From: JAIQFL01 sp035295745
GTDB lineage: Bacteria; Acidobacteriota; Terriglobia; Bryobacterales; Bryobacteraceae
Direction of reading: 5' to 3'
DNA length: 64,000 nucleotides
Assembly: GCA_035295745.1 (NCBI GenBank)
Contig: DATGIL010000047.1
Location: forward strand, 1-64,000
In this document: positions 17,771 to 26,092 of the stretch, one piece after another
How the letters are laid out: every line of letters begins with the position of its first letter
Numbering within the stretch: position 1 is the first letter of the stretch
Made by a program: the position numbers and the translations under genes
Notes under the pieces: model-generated
Told to the model about the DNA's origin: nothing
Database searches by the model: none
Seen by the model: only the letters and a program-made list of their open reading frames with translations

Positions 17771-18841
17771 TCATTTGCAGTTGGCTGTCGTGCACAGGTT
17801 CTTGCTGAAGAACGGGATGACATGGTTCTGGACGCGGTCAGCAACGGCGCTGGTATGAGTGCCGGAATAAATCTCGAATGTATTGGCGATGCCGTAAGTA
17901 TCCAGGATGTCGTGCAGCTTGCCCGCATCCACCCGCAGACCGTCCTGGTCGCCCACATCCATGGCGATGGCCCGATACTGCCGCAGATTCCCGATGTATT
18001 GGTCGACGAACGCCAAGGGCGCGTTGGCCGCCCACTTGGCGATGACATCCTGCCTTACCGTTCCGTTCTCACTCGGCAAATCCAGATATAGCGGCGGTTT
18101 CTTCGGATTCGGAGACCACGCAGCGGCGGAGGCGAGCTGAGCGCGTAACCCGAACGGCAGAGCGGCCGAATCCGCCGGCGTCTTCACCGCTTCCAGGGCC
18201 TTCTCGTTGGCCGGGTTGGCAGGCCCACCACCCCGGGCGGACAAGCAGCACGGGCTCATGATATACAGGCTGCCAAACACGTCCGGATGCTTCATTCCAA
18301 TGCGGCTCGCCCCATAACCGCCCATGGAATGTCCAACCAGCCCGCGGCTCGTGCGGCGGGCGATGGTGCGGTAGTGGGCGTCGATATAGGCAACCAGGTC
18401 GTGCGCGATGAATTGCTCAAAATCGCCGGTGGTCACGGAGCTGGAATACATCGATCCGTTGTGCACGGTCTTGGAGTCGGGCAACACCACGATCATGTCC
18501 TGAGCGCCTTGCGCGAAGGCGCCCTCGATGGTCTGCGGCACATGGATTTCCTTGGACCACTGCTCGGCGCCTATGGAATACCCGTGCAGAGCATAAACGA
18601 CTGGATAGCGGCGGCTCTTGGCGCTGGCGTAAGTGGGCGGCAGGAAGACAATCACTTCACGGTCGACGTCATCGCCTTCCAAATTGCCCTCCAAGGCAAT
18701 GCCGTGAACTTTGATGTGCTCCACCGCCACGGGCTTCGCGTTGGGTACGACCGGAGGTATCTCGGTCTTGACTTGCGCCGGCGCAAGCAGCACCAGCCCG
18801 AACGCTGCCGTCAGAATGCTCAAGATTTTCGTTTTCACCAT
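17771..18841 (-). CDS. secreted esterase D-family hydrolase
   Basis: The 356-residue protein has a Sec signal (MVKTKILSILTAAFGLVLLA) and an esterase D domain: REVIVFLPPTYASAKSRRYP, VVYALHGYSIGAEQW, the nucleophile elbow GLVGHSMGGYGASRIGMKHP and a late His in EIYSGTHTSAVADRVQ. It resembles the S-formylglutathione hydrolase/tributyrin esterase type rather than the three paralogues at 5777-11129, as it lacks the ~100-residue E-set domain and has only a short N-terminal linker. The final residues contain two Cys (FSKNLCTTANCK), a possible exported disulfide. It is transcribed alone. Substrate unknown. Confidence 0.85.
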   Translation of the reverse strand: MVKTKILSILTAAFGLVLLAPAQVKTEIPPVVPNAKPVAVEHIKVHGIALEGNLEGDDVDREVIVFLPPTYASAKSRRYPVVYALHGYSIGAEQWSKEIHVPQTIEGAFAQGAQDMIVVLPDSKTVHNGSMYSSSVTTGDFEQFIAHDLVAYIDAHYRTIARRTSRGLVGHSMGGYGASRIGMKHPDVFGSLYIMSPCCLSARGGGPANPANEKALEAVKTPADSAALPFGLRAQLASAAAWSPNPKKPPLYLDLPSENGTVRQDVIAKWAANAPLAFVDQYIGNLRQYRAIAMDVGDQDGLRVDAGKLHDILDTYGIANTFEIYSGTHTSAVADRVQNHVIPFFSKNLCTTANCK

Positions 18842-19117
18842 GGTTACGCCAGATCCTTCCATCATCTGAATCGACTATGCCGCTAAACGTTACTATCTCA
18901 CCTTGAATTGGTGTACACACTGATATGCCGGGCGGCAAGCTGAGCCGGCGTGGCGGAAAAATGCGGCCACGACGATGCCCAAGATGGTGATGGGAGTTCC
19001 GGATCAGTTGTTGGAGCGGGAAAGGCGATCCAGTGCGAGCACATCGTGCAGCTGCGATCTCCCACTGAGCGACCGCTCCGGCGGCGCATTCTTCAGGAGA
19101 GATCGCCGGCGGCGGAA

Positions 19118-19753
19118 TCAAACCAGTTTGAGCCGCATCGCGTATTGAATCAAGGCGGCGGTGGTCTCCACGCCGAGAGTCTGCATGATCTCGTATTTGT
19201 GCGATTCAGCGGTCCGGGGAGAAATATGCAGGATGGTCGCCACCTCTTTCATGGTGCGGCCTTCCGCAATCAATTGGAGCACCTCGCGCTGGCGCGGTGT
19301 GAGTGGATTCTCCGCGCCCGAACTCTCCTGAGACGCCTCCATCAGCACGGTAATCAGATCTTTGGTGAGCAGCGAAGTGATGTACGCCCGTCCCAAAGCT
19401 ACCTGCGAAATGGCGGTGATGAGCTCTTCCCCCGGCGAAACCTTCAGCATGTACCCGCTGGCACCGGCGCGAAACGCGTCCACCGCCAATTGAGTCTCGC
19501 GATGCATCGTGAGGACCACGATCTTCACGCCCGGCCAGCGTGAGCGGATTTGCCGGATTGCGTCCAGCCCGTTCAAAAGCGGCATGGAGATATCGGTGAC
19601 GATCACATCCGGCCGTAAGGTGTCGGCAGCCTCGATTAAGGCGCGCCCATCGTGCACGATGCCAACCAGATCGAAATCGTCTTTGAGCAGCGCCTCCAGC
19701 CCTTGGGCCACTACCGCATGGTCATCCGCCAACAAAACTCTGGTCCTGGGCAT
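19118..19753 (-). CDS. NarL/FixJ-type response regulator, LuxR HTH output
   Basis: The product has 211 residues: an N-terminal receiver with the acidic pair in VLLADDHAVVAQG, the phospho-acceptor Asp in DVIVTDISMPLLNGLDA, Thr of IVVLTMH and Lys of GYMLKVSPGEEL. A LuxR-type HTH follows (NPLTPRQREVLQLIAEGRTM, HISPRTAESHKYEIMQ). It should be a DNA-binding regulator controlled by a sensor kinase. No kinase gene lies in this window, so it is an orphan here. Start at 19753 (MPRTRVLL) is chosen because the upstream codons are not conserved in type. About 300 bp of upstream DNA to 20047 has no gene. Confidence 0.92.
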   Translation of the reverse strand: MPRTRVLLADDHAVVAQGLEALLKDDFDLVGIVHDGRALIEAADTLRPDVIVTDISMPLLNGLDAIRQIRSRWPGVKIVVLTMHRETQLAVDAFRAGASGYMLKVSPGEELITAISQVALGRAYITSLLTKDLITVLMEASQESSGAENPLTPRQREVLQLIAEGRTMKEVATILHISPRTAESHKYEIMQTLGVETTAALIQYAMRLKLV

Positions 19754-20047
19754 AGATCGGTCCCCGTTGTCGTCACTAATGATAGCCTGCGTAGATGCCA
19801 CGTCCCCACTGATAGCTCCATTAAACGACCGATACGCGGCACGGGGAATCCGTAGAATTACGGTGATCCCTACGGGTTCTACCTAGAAAAAAAGCTGATA
19901 GCACGGCAGAAATCAAGGGCCGCCTGGTTTCCCGGGGAATCGCCAAAAGTGGTACCGGTAGTGCGCTCATACCGAAAAACTACGGATGGGATCCGGTTAT
20001 CGGTCGCTGCATAATTGAAAGTCGGTTGTCACGAGAAATTGCCCAAG

Positions 20048-20434
20048 ATGTTTGCGTCACCTGTTTTGCCGCCTCGAAAATCACGCCCGATGTGCCCTGA
20101 GGATTTGGAAAACGCGATGGAGAAGGCCCTGGTGGATCGATTGTGTGAACTCCCCGAAGGCCCGGGCGGCCTCTTCCGCAACGCGATTCGCTCGATCGAA
20201 GAGGCCATTCGCGGACGCCACCCCTCTCCTGCTGCCGCGGAGCGCTATGCCGAGATCGCCATTCGCGTGGCATCACTCTCCGAACCCATGAAGATGCTCC
20301 TGCGGCGGCATTATGTCTTCCGCGAAACTGAGGAGTCCATCTGTTTGTCGATTAACCTCACGTTGAAGCAATTCCGGCAGTTGAAGCGGGAAGCGCTTGA
20401 CCACGTGCTCCATCCTCCCTCCGACAGACCCTAG
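20048..20434 (+). CDS. small protein with sigma-70 region-4-like helix-turn-helix
   Basis: The product has about 128 residues. The N-terminal half is helical and acidic (CPEDLENAMEKALVDRLCEL). The C-terminal half, LRRHYVFRETEESICLSINL then TLKQFRQLKREALDHV, has the spacing of a sigma-70 region 4 HTH (an 'LRYxxxxxxxEIAxxLxxxxxxVxxxxxRA' pattern), though the recognition helix is divergent. It has no region 2, so it is not a complete sigma factor. Start is uncertain: ATG at 20048 is used, TTG at 20015 or ATG at 20090 are alternatives, and none has a good ribosome site. It diverges from the response regulator gene at 19753. Confidence 0.55.
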   Translation: MFASPVLPPRKSRPMCPEDLENAMEKALVDRLCELPEGPGGLFRNAIRSIEEAIRGRHPSPAAAERYAEIAIRVASLSEPMKMLLRRHYVFRETEESICLSINLTLKQFRQLKREALDHVLHPPSDRP

Positions 20435-20610
20435 CCCGGCTTCTCGGGACTGTACGTCAATAACGTCGGCACGACGCTTTTAGCCTCACCCGAGCCGCCT
20501 GGCCGGCGACGGGAATCGGGGTGAGTCATGACCCAAAGGCATGTACGGGGAACGCGGCTGGCTGCCCTTTCGTGAAATCGCCTTCAGGAGCCCCGGCTTG
20601 CTCTGCAACT

Positions 20611-20706
20611 TTCAAGCGTATCCTGCAACGCCAAAACGCCATCCACAGAACGCCCTGATCCGGAGTATTCTCGCCCAACGTCAGGCGGCCATTCAGTTTT
20701 TCCTCA
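20611..20706 (-). pseudogene. decayed fragment of an M13 peptidase gene
   Basis: On the minus strand this reads KLNGRLTLGENTPDQGVLW and, after one frame change, ALQDTLE. The intact M13 peptidase at 26093-28099 has KLNGRLTLGENTADNGG and ALQDTLKGKES at the equivalent place, in the same order. It is a remnant of about 30 codons around the GEN(T)ADNGG metal-ligand motif. The rest of the gap 20435-20806 shows no gene. Confidence 0.7.
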
Positions 20707-20806
20707 ATCCAGCGCGGAGAGGCCCACGAACTGTGCCTTGCCGGCCCCCCATTAGTCCGTTAGAGCTAGTCACCGCAGGCGTTCGGCTGTCGTCTAGCTG
20801 ATGTAA

Positions 20807-21418
20807 ATGCCCGGAAAGGACAGCGAGGAACTGGAATTGCAGGCTACGTCCATGGATAATCGGGCTAGCGACGTGGAGATTGGCATCATCACGGTACTCT
20901 CAATTAGTAGATTCGAGGAAGATCACCGCAGCCTGGAGCGCATTTTTCGAGATTTCGAGGGGACTCTCTACCCTAACTGCCGGCCGAGGCTCGTCCGGTG
21001 CTCCGACCCGGCCAGCGCGCTTTCCGTCCTTCATACGGCCCGGATTCCGATCGTCGTGTGCGACGCAGACGCGGATCCGGCCGGCTGGGAGCAGATCGCT
21101 CGGGAATTTCCCCGCCTTTCCGAGCCTCCTTGCCTGATTCTCTCGTGTAGCCCAGCCTCCGACTGCCTTAGTGGGACCCCGGCACATGGCGTATATTCGG
21201 CACTTGCCAAGCCATTTTCAGGGTCTGAGGTGCTCCGGATCATCAATTTGGCGTGGCGGCACTGGCAAGACCACTACGGAGTCTCTGCCGCCCCACCGGC
21301 GGTACAGGCGGTACAAACGGTAACCGGATTGCTGTCCACCCAGGACGAGACTGAGAATCCTGCGATGGCAGTTCGCGGAACTTTGGATTCTCCAGAGGAG
21401 CAATCGAGTGAAAATTAG
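20807..21418 (+). CDS. degenerate receiver-domain protein
   Basis: The 203-residue product contains a CheY-like fold: ITVLSISRFEEDHRSLERIF, then IPIVVCDADADPAGWEQIAR at the phospho-acceptor strand, and SALAKPFSGSEVLRIINLAW with the conserved Lys-Pro. The acidic pair usually found after strand 1 is replaced (SRFEEDH), so phosphorylation is uncertain. No output domain is visible; a 60-residue tail rich in Ser, Thr, Glu and Val follows. Start ATG at 20807 has no strong ribosome site, and an ATG 15 codons later is an alternative. Its stop lies inside the start of the hydrolase gene at 21408, so the two are co-transcribed. Confidence 0.6.
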   Translation: MPGKDSEELELQATSMDNRASDVEIGIITVLSISRFEEDHRSLERIFRDFEGTLYPNCRPRLVRCSDPASALSVLHTARIPIVVCDADADPAGWEQIAREFPRLSEPPCLILSCSPASDCLSGTPAHGVYSALAKPFSGSEVLRIINLAWRHWQDHYGVSAAPPAVQAVQTVTGLLSTQDETENPAMAVRGTLDSPEEQSSEN

Positions 21419-23246
21419 ACGATTTCTGGCACTTGGCGCCCTCTTGTCAACCGCCGTTTTCACGGTCTCGCGAATGCCTGCGGCAGTCTCCGACGTCGAC
21501 ATCCGCAGCACCGAACCGGCCGATTTCAAGACTCACTTCAAAATGACGGAGTACAAATCCCGCAAGGAGTGGGAGACCCGCCGGGATGAATTGCAGCATC
21601 AGATTCTGTCAGCGGCCGGCCTGCTTCCGATGCCCGCCAAAACACCTCTGCGGCCCAAAGTCGTCAGGCACCTGGAATACAGCGATTACACCATCGATGT
21701 CGTGCTTCTCGAGACCCTGCCGGGCTACTTCCTCGGCGGAAACTTGTATCGCCCTGTGGGCAAGAAACTGCCTGCGCCAGCCGTCCTGATTCCGCATGGG
21801 CATTGGAAGCGCGGCCGGCTCGAGGACCAGCCATCCTACTCGGTGCCGGCTCTGGGCATCAACCTGGCGCGGCAGGGCTACATGGCCTTCGCCTACGACA
21901 TGGTGGGATTCAACGATACCCGTCAAACCTCGCACTCGTTTGGGGGCTGGTCGGAGGTTCTCTGGGCGTTCAGTCCGATGGGACTGCAACTCTGGAATTC
22001 CATCCGGGCAGTGGACTATCTGCAATCGCGTCCCGACGTGGATGGGCATCGGATCGCGGCAACCGGCGCCTCCGGGGGAGGCACGCAGACCTTCCTGCTT
22101 GCCGCGGTTGACGACAGGGTCGGGTTCGCGGCACCCGTAAATATGGTCTCCGCTTACATGCAGGGCGGCGATCCTTGTGAAGAGGCCCCAAACCTGCGCG
22201 TGGACACGTTCAATGTGGAGTTTGCCGCGATGATGGCCCCTCGGCCCATGCTGCTGGTGTCCTCCACTCACGACTGGACGCGCCACACTCCTACCGAGGA
22301 GTTCCCGGCGATACAGCGGATCTATGGCCTCTACGGCGCATTCCAGAACGTTCACAACGCGCACATCGACGCCGAACACAACTACAATCGGCAGAGCCGG
22401 GAAGCAGTCTACCGGTTCCTCGCGCAGAACATGCAACCGGGCCATCCAGGCGCTGAGCCCGTGGACCGGGATGTTACGCTTCCCGCCGACGAGGACCTTC
22501 TTGCCTTCCCGAAATCGGGGGAGCGTGACGTCGAAGGTTATGCCGAGGTTTTCCAGGCGTGGAAAATCACAGGGGCGCTGCCAATTCAGACTCATATGGA
22601 TCCGAGCTCACAACGGGATGCTCTTCGATACGCCTTGGGTGCCCAGTGGCCTTCCCAAGTCGATAGCTCGATCCACGGAAACCAGATTGTACTAAGCCGG
22701 ACGGGGAAGGGCGATCGTCTTACCGGTTATTGGGTGCCTGGCAAGGGTGCGCCCATCCTGGTAGTGCACCCGGCTGGTTCGGTGGCGGCACTGAGGGTCC
22801 AAGCGGTCTTGGATATGGTGCACTCCGGCAGGCCGGTTCTGATCCTGGATGGATTCGTCGGAAGCGCCGAACGCACGCGGAAGCTCCAGTTCGACGACTA
22901 CTTTCTTTCTTATAACCGGTCCGTCTATGCCGAACGAGTGCAGGACATACTGACTGCCGCTGCGTACTTAAAGGGGCATGCGGGCGGGAAGCCGGAAATT
23001 GTCGGCCTGGGCGACGCCGGGATCTGGTGCGTGTTCGCCGGCGCAATCGCTCCGGTGACCATGGATTTAGTGGCAGACCTGAATGGATTCGGCGGCTCGG
23101 ACCAGGATTTCCGCGACCGTTTCTTCGTGCCCGGAATTCAGCGCGCCGGAGGGCTCAGCGCCGCATTGAAGCTCGTCAGCCAAGTCCGCACTATCCTGCC
23201 CGCGCCCGGTGAGAACGGCATGGGCGGAGCGGTTTCGGAACAGTAA
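21408..23246 (+). CDS. exported alpha/beta hydrolase (abhydrolase_7/acetyl xylan esterase-like)
   Basis: The 612-residue protein has a Sec signal after a GTG start (KIRRFLALGALLSTAVFTVS). The main domain is an alpha/beta hydrolase of the acetyl xylan esterase/abhydrolase_7 group: PAPAVLIPHGHWKRGR, YDMVGFNDTRQTSH, the elbow IAATGASGGGTQTFLLAAVD and a His region in NVHNAHIDAEHNYNRQSREA. A second, non-catalytic half (about 390-612) resembles a C-terminal hydrolase-like module with VLILDGFVGS. The GTG at 21408 has AGAGGAG 7 bases upstream and overlaps the previous gene by 11 bp. Periplasmic carbohydrate or ester hydrolysis is likely; the substrate is not known. Confidence 0.8.
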   Translation: MKIRRFLALGALLSTAVFTVSRMPAAVSDVDIRSTEPADFKTHFKMTEYKSRKEWETRRDELQHQILSAAGLLPMPAKTPLRPKVVRHLEYSDYTIDVVLLETLPGYFLGGNLYRPVGKKLPAPAVLIPHGHWKRGRLEDQPSYSVPALGINLARQGYMAFAYDMVGFNDTRQTSHSFGGWSEVLWAFSPMGLQLWNSIRAVDYLQSRPDVDGHRIAATGASGGGTQTFLLAAVDDRVGFAAPVNMVSAYMQGGDPCEEAPNLRVDTFNVEFAAMMAPRPMLLVSSTHDWTRHTPTEEFPAIQRIYGLYGAFQNVHNAHIDAEHNYNRQSREAVYRFLAQNMQPGHPGAEPVDRDVTLPADEDLLAFPKSGERDVEGYAEVFQAWKITGALPIQTHMDPSSQRDALRYALGAQWPSQVDSSIHGNQIVLSRTGKGDRLTGYWVPGKGAPILVVHPAGSVAALRVQAVLDMVHSGRPVLILDGFVGSAERTRKLQFDDYFLSYNRSVYAERVQDILTAAAYLKGHAGGKPEIVGLGDAGIWCVFAGAIAPVTMDLVADLNGFGGSDQDFRDRFFVPGIQRAGGLSAALKLVSQVRTILPAPGENGMGGAVSEQ

Positions 23247-23501
23247 GACGCTCCTGCTGTGCTAATTCCTGATCTGACAAAGCCTTCGCCGCAGAATACC
23301 GCAGCATAACGACGAGACCAACAGGATCTGCTTCGCATACCTGTGGGCAGTACCTTTCCTCCTCATGGGCAAGAAACTCGGGCGGGAAAACTTCAACGGG
23401 TGATCGAGGAGTGGCGCGCGTTCGAAAGCGTGAGCGGGTGATCCTGTGTGCCCAGCCGCACCTCGTGAATCGTTGCTGTAGAGCAACCCACTAAAAATCG
23501 C

Positions 23502-23538
23502 TTGGCAATGATTTCGCGGTGTGGTACAACTTGTACCA
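23502..23538 (+). promoter_or_regulatory. BlaI-type operator overlapping a promoter
   Basis: TGGTACAACTTGTACCA (23522-23538) is a 17-bp palindrome containing TACA and TGTA half-sites, the pattern bound by BlaI/MecI repressors. It overlaps a -10-like TACAAC (23525-23530), 17 bp from TTGGCA (23502-23507), and ends at the A of the blaI-like ATG. Transcription would start close to the ATG, so the message may be leaderless; there is no Shine-Dalgarno site. Autorepression is strongly suggested. Confidence 0.6.
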
Positions 23539-23945
23539 TGACAAAGGCGACCAATACTCGCGCCGTCATGCGTCCACCCCTTGCCGACTTGGAAAACGAA
23601 GTCATGCAAGCCGTGTGGAAGATCGAACCCTGTTCTGTCGAAGCGGTCCGTGCGCTTCTTTGCCGCAAGCACAATCTCAAAGAGACATCGGTGCGCAGCA
23701 TTCTTCGCCGTCTCGAACAGAAAGGTCATCTGACGCATGAATCCGACGGCACGGCCTACCTATATCGTTCGACGGAAACGTCGCGAAGCCTCGCGGGACG
23801 CGCGGTTCGGCAGCTGATCGATCGGTTTTGTCAGGGGTCTGTGGAGGAGCTCGTGACCGGCATGGTGGACGCCAATGTCCTGAGTGAGGAAGAAATGAAG
23901 CGTCTGGAGGAGCTCGTTCGGAGCCAGAGAAAAGGGGGGAACTAA
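23538..23945 (+). CDS. BlaI/MecI/CopY-family transcriptional repressor
   Basis: The 135-residue protein has an N-terminal winged helix (PLADLENEVMQAVWKIEPCS, SVRSILRRLEQKGHLTHESD, then GTAYLYRS) and a C-terminal dimerisation helix region (QLIDRFCQGSVEELVTGMV, SEEEMKRLEELVRSQRK), the standard BlaI layout. It represses target genes until cleaved by a cognate M56 protease. Start at 23538 is chosen because the operator-promoter abuts it. The stop TAA overlaps the ATG of the M56 gene (TAATG). With no beta-lactamase nearby, its regulon may be different. Confidence 0.93.
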   Translation: MTKATNTRAVMRPPLADLENEVMQAVWKIEPCSVEAVRALLCRKHNLKETSVRSILRRLEQKGHLTHESDGTAYLYRSTETSRSLAGRAVRQLIDRFCQGSVEELVTGMVDANVLSEEEMKRLEELVRSQRKGGN

Positions 23946-25957
23946 TGGAAAGCCTGTTCGTCGAGTGCGCCGTCCGGGCGGCGCTGATCGCTGTCGTTAC
24001 CGCGGCCGTCTTATCCGCGATCGGCATTAAGCCTGCCGCCGCACGCCACACGGCATGGACGGGCGTCCTGTTGACGATGCTTCTGCTCCCGATCTGGACG
24101 GCATGGGGACCGAAGACGCCAGTCCGCTTGCTGCCGCCTGTGGAGTTTCGCGGAACCATCGAGACGCCGGCGCAAAGTGTCTTTCCTTCTTCCGTCCGCT
24201 TGACGGAGGTCCGCCAACTCCAGGCTCCCGTGCCGCCGCCGTCAGGCCAAAACTGGACTTGGGAAAATCTCTTGTTGCTCGTGTACGCGTCAGGCGCATT
24301 CGCGCTCCTCGCCCGGCTGGCAATCGGAACGGCCCAGACGCACCGGCTCAGAAGCCGGGCGAATGTCCGGGACGGCCAAGGCATCAGTTCCGAGTGCACT
24401 AGTCCTGTCACCGTGGGATGGCTCCATCCGGTGGTGATTCTGCCCAAAAACTGGCAACAGTGGTCGCCGCCGCAACTGGATGCAGTCTTGACACACGAAC
24501 GCGAACACGTTCGCCGTCGCGATCCTTTGATCCAGTGGTTGGCTCTCGTGAACCGTGCGCTCTTCTGGTTCCATCCGCTTTCCTGGTGGTTAGAGCAGAA
24601 GCTTTCAGTGCTTGCAGAGGAGGCTTGCGACGCTGCGGTGCTGGCGCGCGGGCATTCGCCACAAAACTATTCTGAATACTTACTGGATATTGCCCGTTTC
24701 GTTGCGCGCTCCGGATCTCGACTGAGCATCGTCGGGATGGCCATGCATGGCGGCCTTCTCCAACAGCGAATCCGGCAGATTCTCAGCCCGTGCGGAGCAC
24801 TGCCAACCTCCCGTACGAGGATTGCGATTGCCGTGGCTGCCTGTGCAAGTTCCTCCGCCTTGTTGGCGTCCGGCACGTTGGACCACGCACGGACACACGT
24901 TCCGCCCGTCGCAAGCCGCCCGGTTGCCGCACCCATACTGCCGACGGCCGGGATGAAGCCGGAGGTTGCCCCTGCGGCTCAGGCGCCGGAGAATCCGAGA
25001 GTCCTGCTTGCGCAAGCTGCGGCAGGACCGATTCCTTCGAATCCACCTGCCCCACCCTCACAGACGGCAGGGGCCGCGCCACCGCCAGACTCCGCCGCAA
25101 AGGAGAAACAACTGCAAGATGCGTTTTTAAGCAGTGATCCGATTACGGACATGGCGATCGCGATGGAGATCAATTACTTTCAGTTGAACAGAGCAGAATA
25201 TTTGGTGCCGCTGACGGTAAAGATCCCCGGCAGTGAGCTGGGGTTGGCACGGAATGGCGGTGCGGAGCAGACGTCGTTCGATTTCCTCTACCAGGTCAAG
25301 GATGAGTTTGGCGCCGTGGTTCAAAACAAGCGTGACAAGGTTTCTATCAATCTGAACGGCGCGATGGCCGCCCAGCTGGCAAGCACTCCGGTTGAATACG
25401 ACGCGGCGTCCACGCTGCTTCCCGGCAGGTATAGCATAAAACTTCTGGCTCGCAATAACGAGACCGGCCGGATCGGCACTTATCAAACAGTCTTCACTGT
25501 GCCGAACCTCAACAAGGAACAGCAGGGGATTCCGATCAGTTCGGTAGTGCTCAGCAGTCAGCGTGTCGAAATGGCCGATGCGATCAACGCGGATAACAGG
25601 CTCCAGACCGCCAATCCGTTGGTCGCGGACGGACGAAAGCTCATACCGAGCGTCACCCGGGTATTCAGCAAGAGCCGTGAGATGTACGTCTATCTGCAAG
25701 CGTACCAGCGCGAAGCCGGTAACACTCAGCCGCTTGTGGCGTCGGCCGCGTTCTATCAAGGATCGGTAAAAGTATTGGAGACGGCGCCGATCGAGGTAAC
25801 GCAGGGCACAGACTCGAAATCCCGAGCGGTTCCGCTGAGCCTCAGTATTTCTTTGGCCGATCTTAAGCCGGGCGAGTATACCTGCCAGATCACGGTACGG
25901 AGTCCCAGCACGCAAAAAACGGCGCTCTGGCAGGCGCCGGTCGTGATCGAACCATGA
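23945..25957 (+). CDS. BlaR1-like M56 membrane metallopeptidase with atypical C-terminal domain
   Basis: The 670-residue protein has several N-terminal membrane helices (RAALIAVVTAAVLSAIG, GVLLTMLLLPIWTAW, LLLVYASGAFALLARLAIG) and a cytoplasmic zinc protease with HEREH at 184-188 in LTHEREHVRRRDPLIQW, followed by FHPLSWWLEQKLSVLAEEAC. After a Pro/Ala linker (about 320-385) the C-terminus is a beta-rich domain ending PLSLSISLADLKPGEYTCQI, which resembles the C-terminal domain of acidobacterial VWFA-related proteins rather than a penicillin-binding sensor. It should cleave the adjacent BlaI-like repressor in response to an unknown periplasmic signal. The ATG overlaps the repressor stop; AAAGGGGGG precedes it. 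Confidence 0.88.
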   Translation: MESLFVECAVRAALIAVVTAAVLSAIGIKPAAARHTAWTGVLLTMLLLPIWTAWGPKTPVRLLPPVEFRGTIETPAQSVFPSSVRLTEVRQLQAPVPPPSGQNWTWENLLLLVYASGAFALLARLAIGTAQTHRLRSRANVRDGQGISSECTSPVTVGWLHPVVILPKNWQQWSPPQLDAVLTHEREHVRRRDPLIQWLALVNRALFWFHPLSWWLEQKLSVLAEEACDAAVLARGHSPQNYSEYLLDIARFVARSGSRLSIVGMAMHGGLLQQRIRQILSPCGALPTSRTRIAIAVAACASSSALLASGTLDHARTHVPPVASRPVAAPILPTAGMKPEVAPAAQAPENPRVLLAQAAAGPIPSNPPAPPSQTAGAAPPPDSAAKEKQLQDAFLSSDPITDMAIAMEINYFQLNRAEYLVPLTVKIPGSELGLARNGGAEQTSFDFLYQVKDEFGAVVQNKRDKVSINLNGAMAAQLASTPVEYDAASTLLPGRYSIKLLARNNETGRIGTYQTVFTVPNLNKEQQGIPISSVVLSSQRVEMADAINADNRLQTANPLVADGRKLIPSVTRVFSKSREMYVYLQAYQREAGNTQPLVASAAFYQGSVKVLETAPIEVTQGTDSKSRAVPLSLSISLADLKPGEYTCQITVRSPSTQKTALWQAPVVIEP

Positions 25958-26092
25958 AGACCACGTCAGAAACCGTGACAGCACGCCTTTCCGATTGGCT
26001 CGGATAGCGTCTCGACTCAATTTCGAGCGAGGAGAAACAGATGCTGGATTCTGACCTTAACCGGCGCGAGCGCGTGACAGATTTCCGCGAAA

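Noticed and set aside
20048..20434. complete extracytoplasmic-function sigma factor
   Set aside because: Only a region-4-like HTH is present; region 2 is absent and the protein is too short.
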